DNA of 64,000 nt from Ancylomarina sp048268005 (lineage in GTDB: Bacteria > Bacteroidota > Bacteroidia > Bacteroidales > Marinifilaceae): positions 868,001-932,000 of the forward strand of contig JBLWWJ010000002.1 of assembly GCA_048268005.1 (NCBI GenBank), given 5' to 3'. This document shows positions 45,488 to 53,345 of the stretch, one piece after another (position 1 is the first letter of the stretch; every line of letters starts with the position of its first letter). The position numbers and the translations under genes are program-made. The notes below the pieces were generated by a model. The model had not been told where the DNA came from. It made no database searches and saw nothing but the letters and a program-made list of their open reading frames with translations.

Positions 45488-46429
45488 CTAATATAAATAC
45501 TGACTGATTTGCCCGGCATCAACCATGATGAATCGGAAGACGAGGCCTCCAACTAAAATGAGTAAGGCTGGCAAAGCCACAGGAATATGTTTACCTCTAA
45601 GTTCCATCACTTCGAGAACAGCAGGAACCACTAGACCAAGAAATACGACACCACCCCAAAAAGGTAGGGTATAGGCACCACCCAGGAATAGTTGAGCCGC
45701 TTCGATTTGAGCCGCATTACTGGCCATAAATCCCATAAAGAGGTGAATGATAAAGAAAACTTCGATACCAATCAACAGTAAATCGATCTTACTGAAAAGA
45801 GTCCTTTCTAACTTTTCTTTGGACAGCCACATGATGGTAGCAGCCCCAGTTGATAAGCCGGAAACCAGAAACAGAGGGCCTAAAATGGATGTGTTCCATA
45901 GTGGGCGTGCATTAAATGCTGACAAAAGAATTCCGGTGTAAATACCCAGAATCACTGAGGAAATGATCATGGTCCAGGCAAAGGCCTTGCGGTACTTTTC
46001 AACAAAAGTTTCTATCCATTCGAGGTATTTAACCTGCCAGGTCCAGTTTGGAACTAAATCACGCCAGTAGCTAAGGCACCAGGCCATAGAGAGCGGTGTG
46101 ATTAGCATGAGTATCCATGCACCCCAGGACATAGGCGATTCAATTCGAATGGTGGTATAGAGCTGCCAGAAATACAGCTTGTTTTTTAAATCCAAAAACA
46201 AAGCTCCCAAGCCTACAATTAAAATGATAGGAACCAGGAAAGTTGCTTTTCTAACGGCAGTAGGCAATTCTTTCTCTCTTCCCAATAGGGTATAAAGAGA
46301 AGCAAAGAATAGGATGCCAGCGGCCAAGCCTCCCAGAAATAGGTAAAGAGGAATTTCCCATCCCCAAATCCCCAGTGTGGGATCAATATGAGGGTTCATT
46401 CTTCCACTAATTAAAATTTCTTCGTTCAT
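45488..46429 (-). CDS. psrC: NrfD/PsrC-like polysulfide (thiosulfate) reductase membrane subunit
   Basis: 313 residues with eight or nine hydrophobic helices; the first carries PLYLFLGGLAAGILFFASLY and the set includes GLGALFLDLKNKLYFWQLY and PMSWGAWILMLITPLSMAW, all NrfD-family features. This subunit exchanges electrons with the quinone pool for the periplasmic catalytic subunits. It is the last gene of the A-B-C operon, 83 bases after the ferredoxin subunit. The symbol is given by type; substrate specificity is not proven. Confidence 0.9.
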   Translation of the reverse strand: MNEEILISGRMNPHIDPTLGIWGWEIPLYLFLGGLAAGILFFASLYTLLGREKELPTAVRKATFLVPIILIVGLGALFLDLKNKLYFWQLYTTIRIESPMSWGAWILMLITPLSMAWCLSYWRDLVPNWTWQVKYLEWIETFVEKYRKAFAWTMIISSVILGIYTGILLSAFNARPLWNTSILGPLFLVSGLSTGAATIMWLSKEKLERTLFSKIDLLLIGIEVFFIIHLFMGFMASNAAQIEAAQLFLGGAYTLPFWGGVVFLGLVVPAVLEVMELRGKHIPVALPALLILVGGLVFRFIMVDAGQISQYLY

Positions 46430-46512
46430 AAGAATATTTTTTAGGCCTTAAGTTCTTGTTTGCCTTGGAACCTAAGGCGGTGTGAAATTCGACAAATGAT
46501 TCTGTCTAATGT

Positions 46513-47046
46513 TTAAGACAAGTAATAAACCTGAGGTTTTGTCCCCACTTCCGGAGCGAGTACTTTCCAGTCTCTGTTTTTAAGAAGCTGACTCACCTGA
46601 CTCTCCGAGTCGTCCAAATCGCCAAAATACATACAGCTGGTAGGACAAACCGAAACACATGATGGGTTTTTACCTTCCGTTAATCTATGACTACAGAAGC
46701 TACATTTATCCACATAGCCCTCTGGATGAGAGAAACGTGCATTGTACGGACAAGATTGAACACAAGCACCACAACCAATGCAGGCACCTTTGTCAACCAT
46801 AACCAAACCACCATTTTCGTAATGACTGGCACCCGTAGGGCAGCAGCGTACACAAGGTGAGTTTTCACAATGATTGCATCGTTCTGAGCGCAATTCGATG
46901 CTTACATTAGGGAAAGTTCCCTTGGCATGTTCAATTACCCAGTCGCGACAATAGCCAATAGGCACACGATTTTCGTTTTGGCAGGCAACAACACAGTCGC
47001 TGCATCCAACACATTTTTTAGTATCAATTACCATTGCATATCTCAT
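46513..47046 (-). CDS. psrB: PsrB-like 4Fe-4S ferredoxin subunit
   Basis: 177 residues with cysteine motifs for four [4Fe-4S] clusters: CVGCSDCVVACQNE, CNHCENSPCVRCCPTGAS, CIGCGACVQSCPYNARF and CSFC...CVSVCPTSCMYFG. It passes electrons between the membrane subunit and the molybdopterin subunit. There is no signal peptide, so it would be exported folded with the Tat-targeted partner. Its start overlaps the stop of psrA by four bases (ATGA), indicating translational coupling. Confidence 0.93.
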   Translation of the reverse strand: MRYAMVIDTKKCVGCSDCVVACQNENRVPIGYCRDWVIEHAKGTFPNVSIELRSERCNHCENSPCVRCCPTGASHYENGGLVMVDKGACIGCGACVQSCPYNARFSHPEGYVDKCSFCSHRLTEGKNPSCVSVCPTSCMYFGDLDDSESQVSQLLKNRDWKVLAPEVGTKPQVYYLS

Positions 47047-49280
47047 GAGATCTCCTCCCTTTCTGGCTTGTCAGTTACAAATTTTACGAAATTACCACGC
47101 ATGCCTGTTCCACCCATTACCGGATCGACCATTACGTTGGTGACGAGTTGTGAATCACTTATGCCACGTCCGTTCGAACGCTTCAGCTTTTTATTCGATT
47201 TCCCAAAACCATGAACCATATACACATTGTCCATTCCGATACGCTCGGTGACTCTTACCTTAATTGGGAATTCAGATTTCACACCATCCTGGTTTTCTAA
47301 CCAAACCTCTTGATCGTTAACAAGGCCTGCTTTTTCGGCAATTATAGGATTCACCCAAAGCTTGTTTTCGTTCATCAGCTCGTTTAGGTTCGGGTTATTG
47401 GCCGTACGACCAAAAGTGTGCATAGGAGCACGTCCATAGTTGAGCCTGAAGAAACCTGCTGGTGGTTCAGGATGAGGGGTGTAGTTTGGTAGCGGATCAA
47501 AACCTTCCATTTCCAGGTCGGTTGAGTAGAGTTCAATCATGCCTGTAGGCGTTCCAAACTCATATTCTTCACCCTCTTCAAGATAAAGCTTGGCATTCTT
47601 TCTATCGAATTTGATGATACCCTTTTCTTTCATCTCGGCTAAGGAGAAGCCCATTTGTTTCAATTGCCAATCTAAAACTTCGGAATAACTCTTATAGTTG
47701 AAGTGGGCACTCAGCTTCAGTTTTTCAGCCAATTTACGCACGATCCAATCGGATGGCTTGGTTAAGTACTTTGGCTTTGCTGCTGGCATTCTCACCGCAA
47801 TATTAGGTTCTCTGTTTGGCGACACGCGAATATCATCGTAACGCTCCAAATAGGTACATTCCGGAAGAATAATATCGGCATATCCCGTAATTTCCATAGG
47901 CATGGTATCAACCACAACAAATAAGTCGAGGTTGTCGATTGCTTCGAGCGTGCGTTTGGTGTCAGGAATAGTAGAGATGAGGTTTGTTCCCACAACGAAC
48001 CAGCCTTTAATTTTTTTATCCGTTGCATTATCAGGATGCGAAGCATCAATAAATACATTGGCGATGGATGAGCCGGCTAAGGCATATTTACCATCCAGGT
48101 AGTCTTTCCAGGTCCATGAGGCTGCTGGGTAAGCTGGATGAGGGAAAGATGGGACTTTTGCTTTCTCAGGGAAATAGAAGCCACCTTTTCTTCCCCAGCT
48201 ACCGAGTAATGCATTTAGCATAGCCATGGCACGTAAGCGTTGCGTATCATCACCATACCAGGTGACATGACGACCAGGATGAATAAGAGTAGCCGGTGCA
48301 TTAAAGGCCATCTCTCTGGCTGTCTGTCTAATCACATCAGCTTTGATGGTTGTAATTTCTTCAGCCCATTCAGGCGTCTTATCAGCAATATGTGCCTCAA
48401 GGTCTTCAAAACCATATGCATACTGATCGATGTATGCTTTATCGTATAATTTTTCGGTAATCAAAACATGCATCCAAGCCAATAGAAGAGCAATATCAGT
48501 AGCCGGTTTTATTGGAAGCCAATGTTCTGATTTACTTGCTGCCGTCGATAAACGTGGATCGACAGTAATAATCTTTAAGCCATTGTCAATGGCCTTAGAC
48601 ATTTCCTGCACGTGAGAGTTGTGCATGTTCTCACCAATGTGATTGCCAATGAGTACTAAACACTTGGTGTTTTCCAAGTCGACTGGCTCAGGCGAGTTAA
48701 TGTTGGCACCAAAGGTCGCGTGAAAACCAACTTCTCTTGGTCCACGACATTGGGCATAGGAGGGAGCTGTAATATTTCTTGAACCAAAGGCTTTGAATAA
48801 TCTTCCGAAGTGTGCACCACCAGAACCATGTTTGAATAGCGCCATACTCTCAGGCCCATGTTCTTCGGAAATCTGGTTCATTTTGTCAGCAATAAATCGG
48901 AATGCTTTATCCCAACTGACTTCTTTGAAGGTTTGTTTGCCATCAACTTCAACACGCATCAATGGCGATTTCAATCGGTCTTCATCATTGTACATGCCAA
49001 GACCACCTGTACCTCTCGGACAGAAACGTCCTTTACAATGAGGATCATCTTCGTTACCTTCTATCTTCCACAGTTTACCTTTTTCGTCGGTATGCACCCA
49101 ACCCGCACATTTCCAGAAACACACTTCACAATAGGTCGGTACAGGTTTTATGTTGGAGGCATCCATGGGCTCGCCTGCTTGCACTTGCCCAATCATGGTA
49201 TTCAGAATTGGATTTGCTAAAACCAAGCCTCCGAATCCCAATGCGGATATCTTTATAAAATCTCTTCTTGACTTGCTCAT
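47043..49280 (-). CDS. psrA: PsrA/PhsA-like molybdopterin oxidoreductase catalytic subunit
   Basis: 745 residues, the size of PsrA/PhsA. A twin-arginine signal is present (KSRRDFIKISALGFGG). The N-terminal [4Fe-4S] motif uses Cys51, Cys54, Cys58 and Cys87 (CEVCFWKCAG to GRFCPRG). The probable Mo ligand is Cys178 in SYAQCRGPREVG, which fits polysulfide/thiosulfate reductases rather than Ser- or Asp-ligated families. Later motifs include GNHIGENMHNSH and GRAPMHTFGRTANNP. It reduces polysulfide, thiosulfate or a related sulfur compound in the periplasm using quinol electrons, or conceivably runs in reverse. Tetrathionate or arsenate reductases are alternatives that I consider less likely. Confidence 0.9.
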   Translation of the reverse strand: MSKSRRDFIKISALGFGGLVLANPILNTMIGQVQAGEPMDASNIKPVPTYCEVCFWKCAGWVHTDEKGKLWKIEGNEDDPHCKGRFCPRGTGGLGMYNDEDRLKSPLMRVEVDGKQTFKEVSWDKAFRFIADKMNQISEEHGPESMALFKHGSGGAHFGRLFKAFGSRNITAPSYAQCRGPREVGFHATFGANINSPEPVDLENTKCLVLIGNHIGENMHNSHVQEMSKAIDNGLKIITVDPRLSTAASKSEHWLPIKPATDIALLLAWMHVLITEKLYDKAYIDQYAYGFEDLEAHIADKTPEWAEEITTIKADVIRQTAREMAFNAPATLIHPGRHVTWYGDDTQRLRAMAMLNALLGSWGRKGGFYFPEKAKVPSFPHPAYPAASWTWKDYLDGKYALAGSSIANVFIDASHPDNATDKKIKGWFVVGTNLISTIPDTKRTLEAIDNLDLFVVVDTMPMEITGYADIILPECTYLERYDDIRVSPNREPNIAVRMPAAKPKYLTKPSDWIVRKLAEKLKLSAHFNYKSYSEVLDWQLKQMGFSLAEMKEKGIIKFDRKNAKLYLEEGEEYEFGTPTGMIELYSTDLEMEGFDPLPNYTPHPEPPAGFFRLNYGRAPMHTFGRTANNPNLNELMNENKLWVNPIIAEKAGLVNDQEVWLENQDGVKSEFPIKVRVTERIGMDNVYMVHGFGKSNKKLKRSNGRGISDSQLVTNVMVDPVMGGTGMRGNFVKFVTDKPEREEIS

Positions 49281-49356
49281 CAGATCGATATTTTTAATTC
49301 AATCTGTTCCCCTCTGAGAAAGACCAGAGGAGAGCAGATTTATGAAAACTTAGGGT

Positions 49357-50202
49357 CTATTTTTTTACAATTTCACTTGCCGTCCATTCGAACAAAGCAC
49401 CATCATAAACTTTTACATTGGGGTAATCTAAAGCGGTGGTTAAGGCTAAATAAACGATACCTGCACGTACACTTGATTCGCAGTATAGAATCACTTCTTT
49501 ATCTTTTGAGACTCCTGCAGCATTGAAAAGAGCTTGCAATTCCTCTTTTGACTTTAGTTTTCCTTTGGATGTCAGAACCTTTTTAAACTCCAGGTTGATG
49601 GCTGAAGGAATATGACCTTTTGGTAATTTTGATTCCTTAATACCCTTGAATTCATCCGCTGAACGAACGTCAACAATAATAGAGGCCGCATTGGTAGATG
49701 CTTTTTTTACCTGAGCGATGTTAGCAATTGCTTCCTTATTAAGGTTTACAGCAAATGTTGTTGCTTTTCGGTTGGCAGGATTCTTGGTAACAGGTTTACG
49801 AGCCATTCTCCAGGCTTTCATATGACCATCTAATAATTTAACATCTTTGGCACCTAAATATTTTAAGATCCAATATAGACGACCTGAATATTTTCCGGAA
49901 CCGTTATCGTAAAGAACGATGGTATTGGTGTTGCTAAGTCCTTTTTCACCAAGAATCTTTGCGATTTCGGCACTTGATTTAAGGGTGCTTTTAGGTGTCG
50001 CTTTGTATAAGTCTTTGTGATTGATGTTTATAGCTCCTGCAATATGAACCTTTTTATAATCGGCCGGTTTTCTTGCGCTCACAAGAACAACATTAGGATC
50101 TTTTTTAATTTTCAAGAATTCTTTTACAGAAATGATATCCTGTGCGAAAGTCATTTGCATCCCCAGGAAGCAAACAAAAACGATCAATATCAATTTTTTC
50201 AT
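49357..50202 (-). CDS. Exported double-rhodanese sulfurtransferase
   Basis: 281 residues: signal peptide at 1-20 (ends MTFA), then two rhodanese domains. The C-terminal one has the active-site cysteine Cys241 in ILYCESSVRAG and the VDVRSADEF entry motif; the N-terminal one has VSARKPADY but Asp99 (LYDNGSGKYSG) where the cysteine would be, so it is probably structural, as in classical thiosulfate:cyanide sulfurtransferases. It would move sulfane sulfur in the periplasm. It lies 76 bases upstream of psrA on the same strand, so it is likely part of the same pathway and perhaps the same transcript. Confidence 0.9.
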   Translation of the reverse strand: MKKLILIVFVCFLGMQMTFAQDIISVKEFLKIKKDPNVVLVSARKPADYKKVHIAGAININHKDLYKATPKSTLKSSAEIAKILGEKGLSNTNTIVLYDNGSGKYSGRLYWILKYLGAKDVKLLDGHMKAWRMARKPVTKNPANRKATTFAVNLNKEAIANIAQVKKASTNAASIIVDVRSADEFKGIKESKLPKGHIPSAINLEFKKVLTSKGKLKSKEELQALFNAAGVSKDKEVILYCESSVRAGIVYLALTTALDYPNVKVYDGALFEWTASEIVKK

Positions 50203-50362
50203 ATGTTTATAATTTTATATTTATGGCATATGGAACTCGTATGAGTAATCATCTCCATGTGTGTGAAACTTTGTTCTCATACTCGTTTTGTAACACTCTA
50301 TTTTTAATTTGATTAATGAAGGATAAGCAAAGGGAGTCTTTCGACTCCCAAGCATCCTAATT
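50203..50362. other. 160-bp spacer between porin and double-rhodanese genes
   Basis: Holds a 7-bp-arm hairpin GGGAGTC/GACTCCC at 50332-50349, just past the porin stop on the minus strand, with only a weak T-tract. Inverted 7-mers GTATGAG and CTCATAC lie about 30 bases apart near 50239 and 50277. I see no TAnnTTTG box on the minus strand. Confidence 0.4.
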
Positions 50363-51394
50363 TTAAAACTTAACCGTCACTTGCAACATGAAAATATCGT
50401 TATCAATTTCCTTTTCTTTTTCGGCTCTGTATACATAGTTAGCCTGAACTTTAGTCCAATCGTTAAAGAAGTAGTTTAGACCATAAGTTGTACAGTACTC
50501 CGTGTTACCACCAACATCTTTATTTGAATCGAAGTATTCGAATTTAACAACAGGTTGTAGGTTGTTTTGGAATTTGTACATACCCATTACGAACATACCA
50601 TCTCTCTTGATATCACCTTGATGTACTTCAATCGGCTCACCGCAACCACCACCAGTGGTGTAAGATCCAACATCCTTAGCATACAAGTATTCAGCTTGTA
50701 ACATGAAAGCACCTTGCTTGTATTGAAGATCAGCCCCGTATCGAGTTCTTTCATCTTCAGGCATACCGTCAACGGCAGCTGTTGCTTTACCAAACTTGTA
50801 GCTGGCACCAATCTTTAAATTCTTATGTGGGTTAGCAACCAGGCGAGCCGCATAATCTTTTCTTTTATTATCATCGTTTTGGAATAAGCCTGTACCGTTT
50901 GTAATAGCAAGACTATATTGGAATAGGGTTGTGTCTGCACCACCTAAAACCATAAAACCACGATCGCGATCAGGCGTCGCTAATTGCTCCACAACTCTGG
51001 AACGATTAATCGTATGAAGTTTATGACATGGCGTATTCAATTCCATAGAAATTGGAGATTTGAATGAACCAAAAGAGATTCTTGCGAAGTCGTAACGTGA
51101 ATAAGTTACAAAAGCATCAAGTAGATAAGGTGTGCCATCATTCTTTGAAGGGCTGGTTTCAAGCACCATATAGTAGCTGAAATCGTAAGGGATACTACCC
51201 ATAGCACCTATTCGGGCTCTATTAAAATTAAATGTATTGCTATCATCAATGCCTTCATTTTGGTTGTACTCGAATTTAGGTTGGAAGAATCCAAATACAT
51301 TAACACCTTCTCCTGAAGGTTCGTCGCAACCTTGTGCGTTTGCTACAACAGGTACCATAAGGATAACCATTAGAGCTAGTAGAATATTTTTCAT
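50363..51394 (-). CDS. Porin O/P-like outer membrane porin
   Basis: 343 residues: signal peptide at 1-20 (ends VANA), then a beta-barrel of alternating strands with the porin O/P style opening VNVFGFFQPKFEYNQ, FNFNRARIGAMGSIPYDFSYYMVLE and a C-terminal Phe (MLQVTVKF). It would let anions through the outer membrane. Position inside the sulfurtransferase/reductase cluster suggests uptake of thiosulfate, polysulfide or another sulfur oxyanion, by inference. Terminator-like hairpins occur on both sides, so it may be its own transcript. Confidence 0.8.
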   Translation of the reverse strand: MKNILLALMVILMVPVVANAQGCDEPSGEGVNVFGFFQPKFEYNQNEGIDDSNTFNFNRARIGAMGSIPYDFSYYMVLETSPSKNDGTPYLLDAFVTYSRYDFARISFGSFKSPISMELNTPCHKLHTINRSRVVEQLATPDRDRGFMVLGGADTTLFQYSLAITNGTGLFQNDDNKRKDYAARLVANPHKNLKIGASYKFGKATAAVDGMPEDERTRYGADLQYKQGAFMLQAEYLYAKDVGSYTTGGGCGEPIEVHQGDIKRDGMFVMGMYKFQNNLQPVVKFEYFDSNKDVGGNTEYCTTYGLNYFFNDWTKVQANYVYRAEKEKEIDNDIFMLQVTVKF

Positions 51395-51465
51395 GTTGAT
51401 TTTTTTTGTTTGGTTTAGGTTTTAGCAAGGATGCCTAATTTGAAAAGAAAAAGCTTTGCTAATAG

Positions 51466-51500
51466 GTAAAAAGACTTAGGAGTGATATGCACTCCTAAGT
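51466..51500 (-). terminator. Intrinsic terminator after the tandem-rhodanese lipoprotein gene
   Basis: Arms ACTTAGGAGTG and CACTCCTAAGT (11-bp perfect stem, 5-base loop) with a plus-strand A-rich run before, i.e. a T-tract on the minus strand. It separates the first two rhodanese genes from the porin gene. Confidence 0.8.
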
Positions 51501-51511
51501 AAATTTGGATT

Positions 51512-52465
51512 TTAATGAGCACCAATTACCCAACGGTTTACTGTAATATTCGTATTCTCAGTCCATTGAGTATGCGAGTTATTTAAACCATTCATACCAA
51601 ATAATAAACTCTTAGCCTTATCATAGCCCAATACGTGTAAGTAAGCCGTAATAATACTTGATGTTTGCCCCGTGTAACAGTAAGTCACAATTTCTTCAGC
51701 TGGATTAAGGTTGAAAACCTGACTTCCGTTAAGAGTTAAAGGGTTTAAACGGTAAGCACCTTTAAAGTGACCAAAACCATTCCAATCTGTTTCTGAGAAA
51801 TAATTGTTAATCTGATAATTTTCAGGACTAGCTAATACAGCTGAATTCGCAACTGACCAAGCTGTATTATCAAGCATGGCTTGTACTCTTTCTTTTAGAA
51901 TCTCAGCACCTTCGGTTTTTGTTGTGTACAATACAGGAGCTGGGAATGTAGAAGGGTTAACAGGAGCGTCGTCAGTCCAGTTGGCATGACCAAGTGCTGC
52001 GTCTCCGATATTACTATCCCAAGGTCCGGAAACATCCTGACCACTCATACCCCACTTAAGTAAGGCTGCCTTTGGATAACCACTTAAACGAAGAGCTACG
52101 ACAGCTCGACCTGCTGTTTGACCGGTTTTGCAAACGATAAGAATTGGTTTATCCGCTAGTTTTGCAGCTTCTAATATGTTACCTAATGTTGAATTAACAG
52201 CACCATCTAAATGCTTGGCATCGAAATCGGCCTTGCTTCGGATATCAATAATATATTTACCTTCAATGGTTTTTGTAGCAAACTTACCATTCTCAGTAGT
52301 TGAGATAATCTGGTTTAGGTCCATTTGATTATCTACAAGGTAGCTTTGTAGGGTTTCAAAGGCAGGGTTGTCAACGCCAGTAGCGTCATTATCATCTTTA
52401 CAAGACGAAAGGAATAACATTGGCAATAAAGCCAAAAGGACTAGAAATTTCGTGAATTTTTTCAT
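51512..52465 (-). CDS. Tandem-rhodanese lipoprotein
   Basis: 317 residues with a lipoprotein signal (LFLSSCKDD, Cys22). Two rhodanese-like domains keep their cysteines: Cys112 in ILIVCKTGQTAG (entry motif IDIRSKADF) and Cys263 in VTYCYTGQTSS. Both loops share the C-x-T-G-Q-T pattern, which suggests an internal duplication or a common partner. It is anchored to a membrane and faces the periplasm or cell surface. It follows the single-domain rhodanese lipoprotein gene by 54 bases. It probably binds or relays sulfane sulfur for the Psr-like reductase; no catalytic role beyond that is shown. Confidence 0.88.
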   Translation of the reverse strand: MKKFTKFLVLLALLPMLFLSSCKDDNDATGVDNPAFETLQSYLVDNQMDLNQIISTTENGKFATKTIEGKYIIDIRSKADFDAKHLDGAVNSTLGNILEAAKLADKPILIVCKTGQTAGRAVVALRLSGYPKAALLKWGMSGQDVSGPWDSNIGDAALGHANWTDDAPVNPSTFPAPVLYTTKTEGAEILKERVQAMLDNTAWSVANSAVLASPENYQINNYFSETDWNGFGHFKGAYRLNPLTLNGSQVFNLNPAEEIVTYCYTGQTSSIITAYLHVLGYDKAKSLLFGMNGLNNSHTQWTENTNITVNRWVIGAH

Positions 52466-52519
52466 TGTAAAAGGATTTAGGTTTTATAATTATTAGGTTT
52501 TATTAGCGAGTTGGAAGGA

Positions 52520-53056
52520 CTAACACCCTCCGGAATCTTCTTCTTCAGCAGCTGCGCTTATTTCGGCACCAGCTTCAATTTTATCTTCTTTCAATTCTGG
52601 ATACTTTACTTTCCAGTCAGTCCAGCCACCTGTCATATTCTTTACATTGGTGTAACCAAGTTGTTTAAGGGCCAACGCAGCAAGTGCTCCTCGTTTCGAT
52701 TTCTTACAATACAAGACAAGTAATTCGTTTTTCTCAGGAACATACATGCCTTCTTCATCCCAGACTTTTTCACTGGCAATGCGAAACTCAATAACCCCAC
52801 GTGGGATTGATACTGAACCAGGAATAAAGCCTTTCTTGTGCTCTTCAGGTAAGCGAACATCGATGAGAATATAAGCAGAGTCGCTATTCATTAGTGTATG
52901 AAATTCTTCAATGCTTAAATCCGCGGTTAAGGATCTTGCTTCTGTTATCATTTCATCCACATTTTCATAAACTTTTTCTTCAGGAATACTCTTCATACTA
53001 CATCCCCATATAAAAGAAACGAGAGTGATGGATAGAAGGATTTTTAATGTCTTCAT
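52520..53056 (-). CDS. Single-domain rhodanese lipoprotein with C-terminal cysteine
   Basis: 178 residues. Signal peptide with a probable lipobox at Cys19 (SFIWGC; the Trp at -2 is unusual). The rhodanese domain has IDVRLPEEH and active-site Cys117 in VLYCKKSKRG, ending with a GGWTDWK motif. The tail is acidic and ends EEEDSGGC, so the last residue is a free cysteine after Gly-Gly. It is the first gene of the minus-strand sulfur cluster and faces the FNR-like gene across a 289-bp regulatory region. Confidence 0.87.
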   Translation of the reverse strand: MKTLKILLSITLVSFIWGCSMKSIPEEKVYENVDEMITEARSLTADLSIEEFHTLMNSDSAYILIDVRLPEEHKKGFIPGSVSIPRGVIEFRIASEKVWDEEGMYVPEKNELLVLYCKKSKRGALAALALKQLGYTNVKNMTGGWTDWKVKYPELKEDKIEAGAEISAAAEEEDSGGC

Positions 53057-53345
53057 ATGTTTTGAGGTTTTGGGTTAGTTGTTATTAAAAAATGTGTTTA
53101 AGAAATCGATCTATGAATAACGATTAATTTCTTTAATGTAATATTAGAGCTTTATTGGAAGATATACTTGTGATTTGCAGTGGAATAGCTCAAGTCCATT
53201 TTTGGGATATGCAATAAATAATTTGATGAGCTTGGTGTGAAAACTTGATCTATTACATATTAAAAATTGACATTAAACATGTTTTATCTTGATAGATTTG
53301 TATATATTTAGATCCCTAGATTTAAAACCTTTAACCCGAAATATT
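53057..53345. promoter_or_regulatory. Divergent control region of the sulfur cluster and FNR-like gene
   Basis: 289 bp between the first rhodanese gene (minus) and the FNR-like ATG at 53346. Four TTGA(T/C) elements start at 53223, 53245, 53267 and 53289, exactly 22 bp apart. A -7 box TAGATTTG is at 53293-53300 on the plus strand, with no good -33 box at standard spacing, as expected for activated promoters. On the minus side I find no consensus -7 box, so the sulfur genes may depend on an activator. Confidence 0.55.
53293..53300 (+). promoter_or_regulatory. Promoter -7 element of the FNR-like gene
   Basis: TAGATTTG matches TAnnTTTG. It overlaps the fourth TTGAT element and lies 45 bases before the ATG at 53346. 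It excludes the TTG at 53289 as a translation start. Confidence 0.55.

Noticed and set aside
47792..49258. Long antisense frames opposite psrA (both strands and frames)
   Set aside because: They are shadows of a GC-richer, strongly biased coding gene and show no domains.
53289..53345. TTG start of the FNR-like gene at 53289
   Set aside because: It overlaps the -7 box and the fourth TTGAT element; the extra residues do not match the family, and the cysteine motif lies after ATG 53346.
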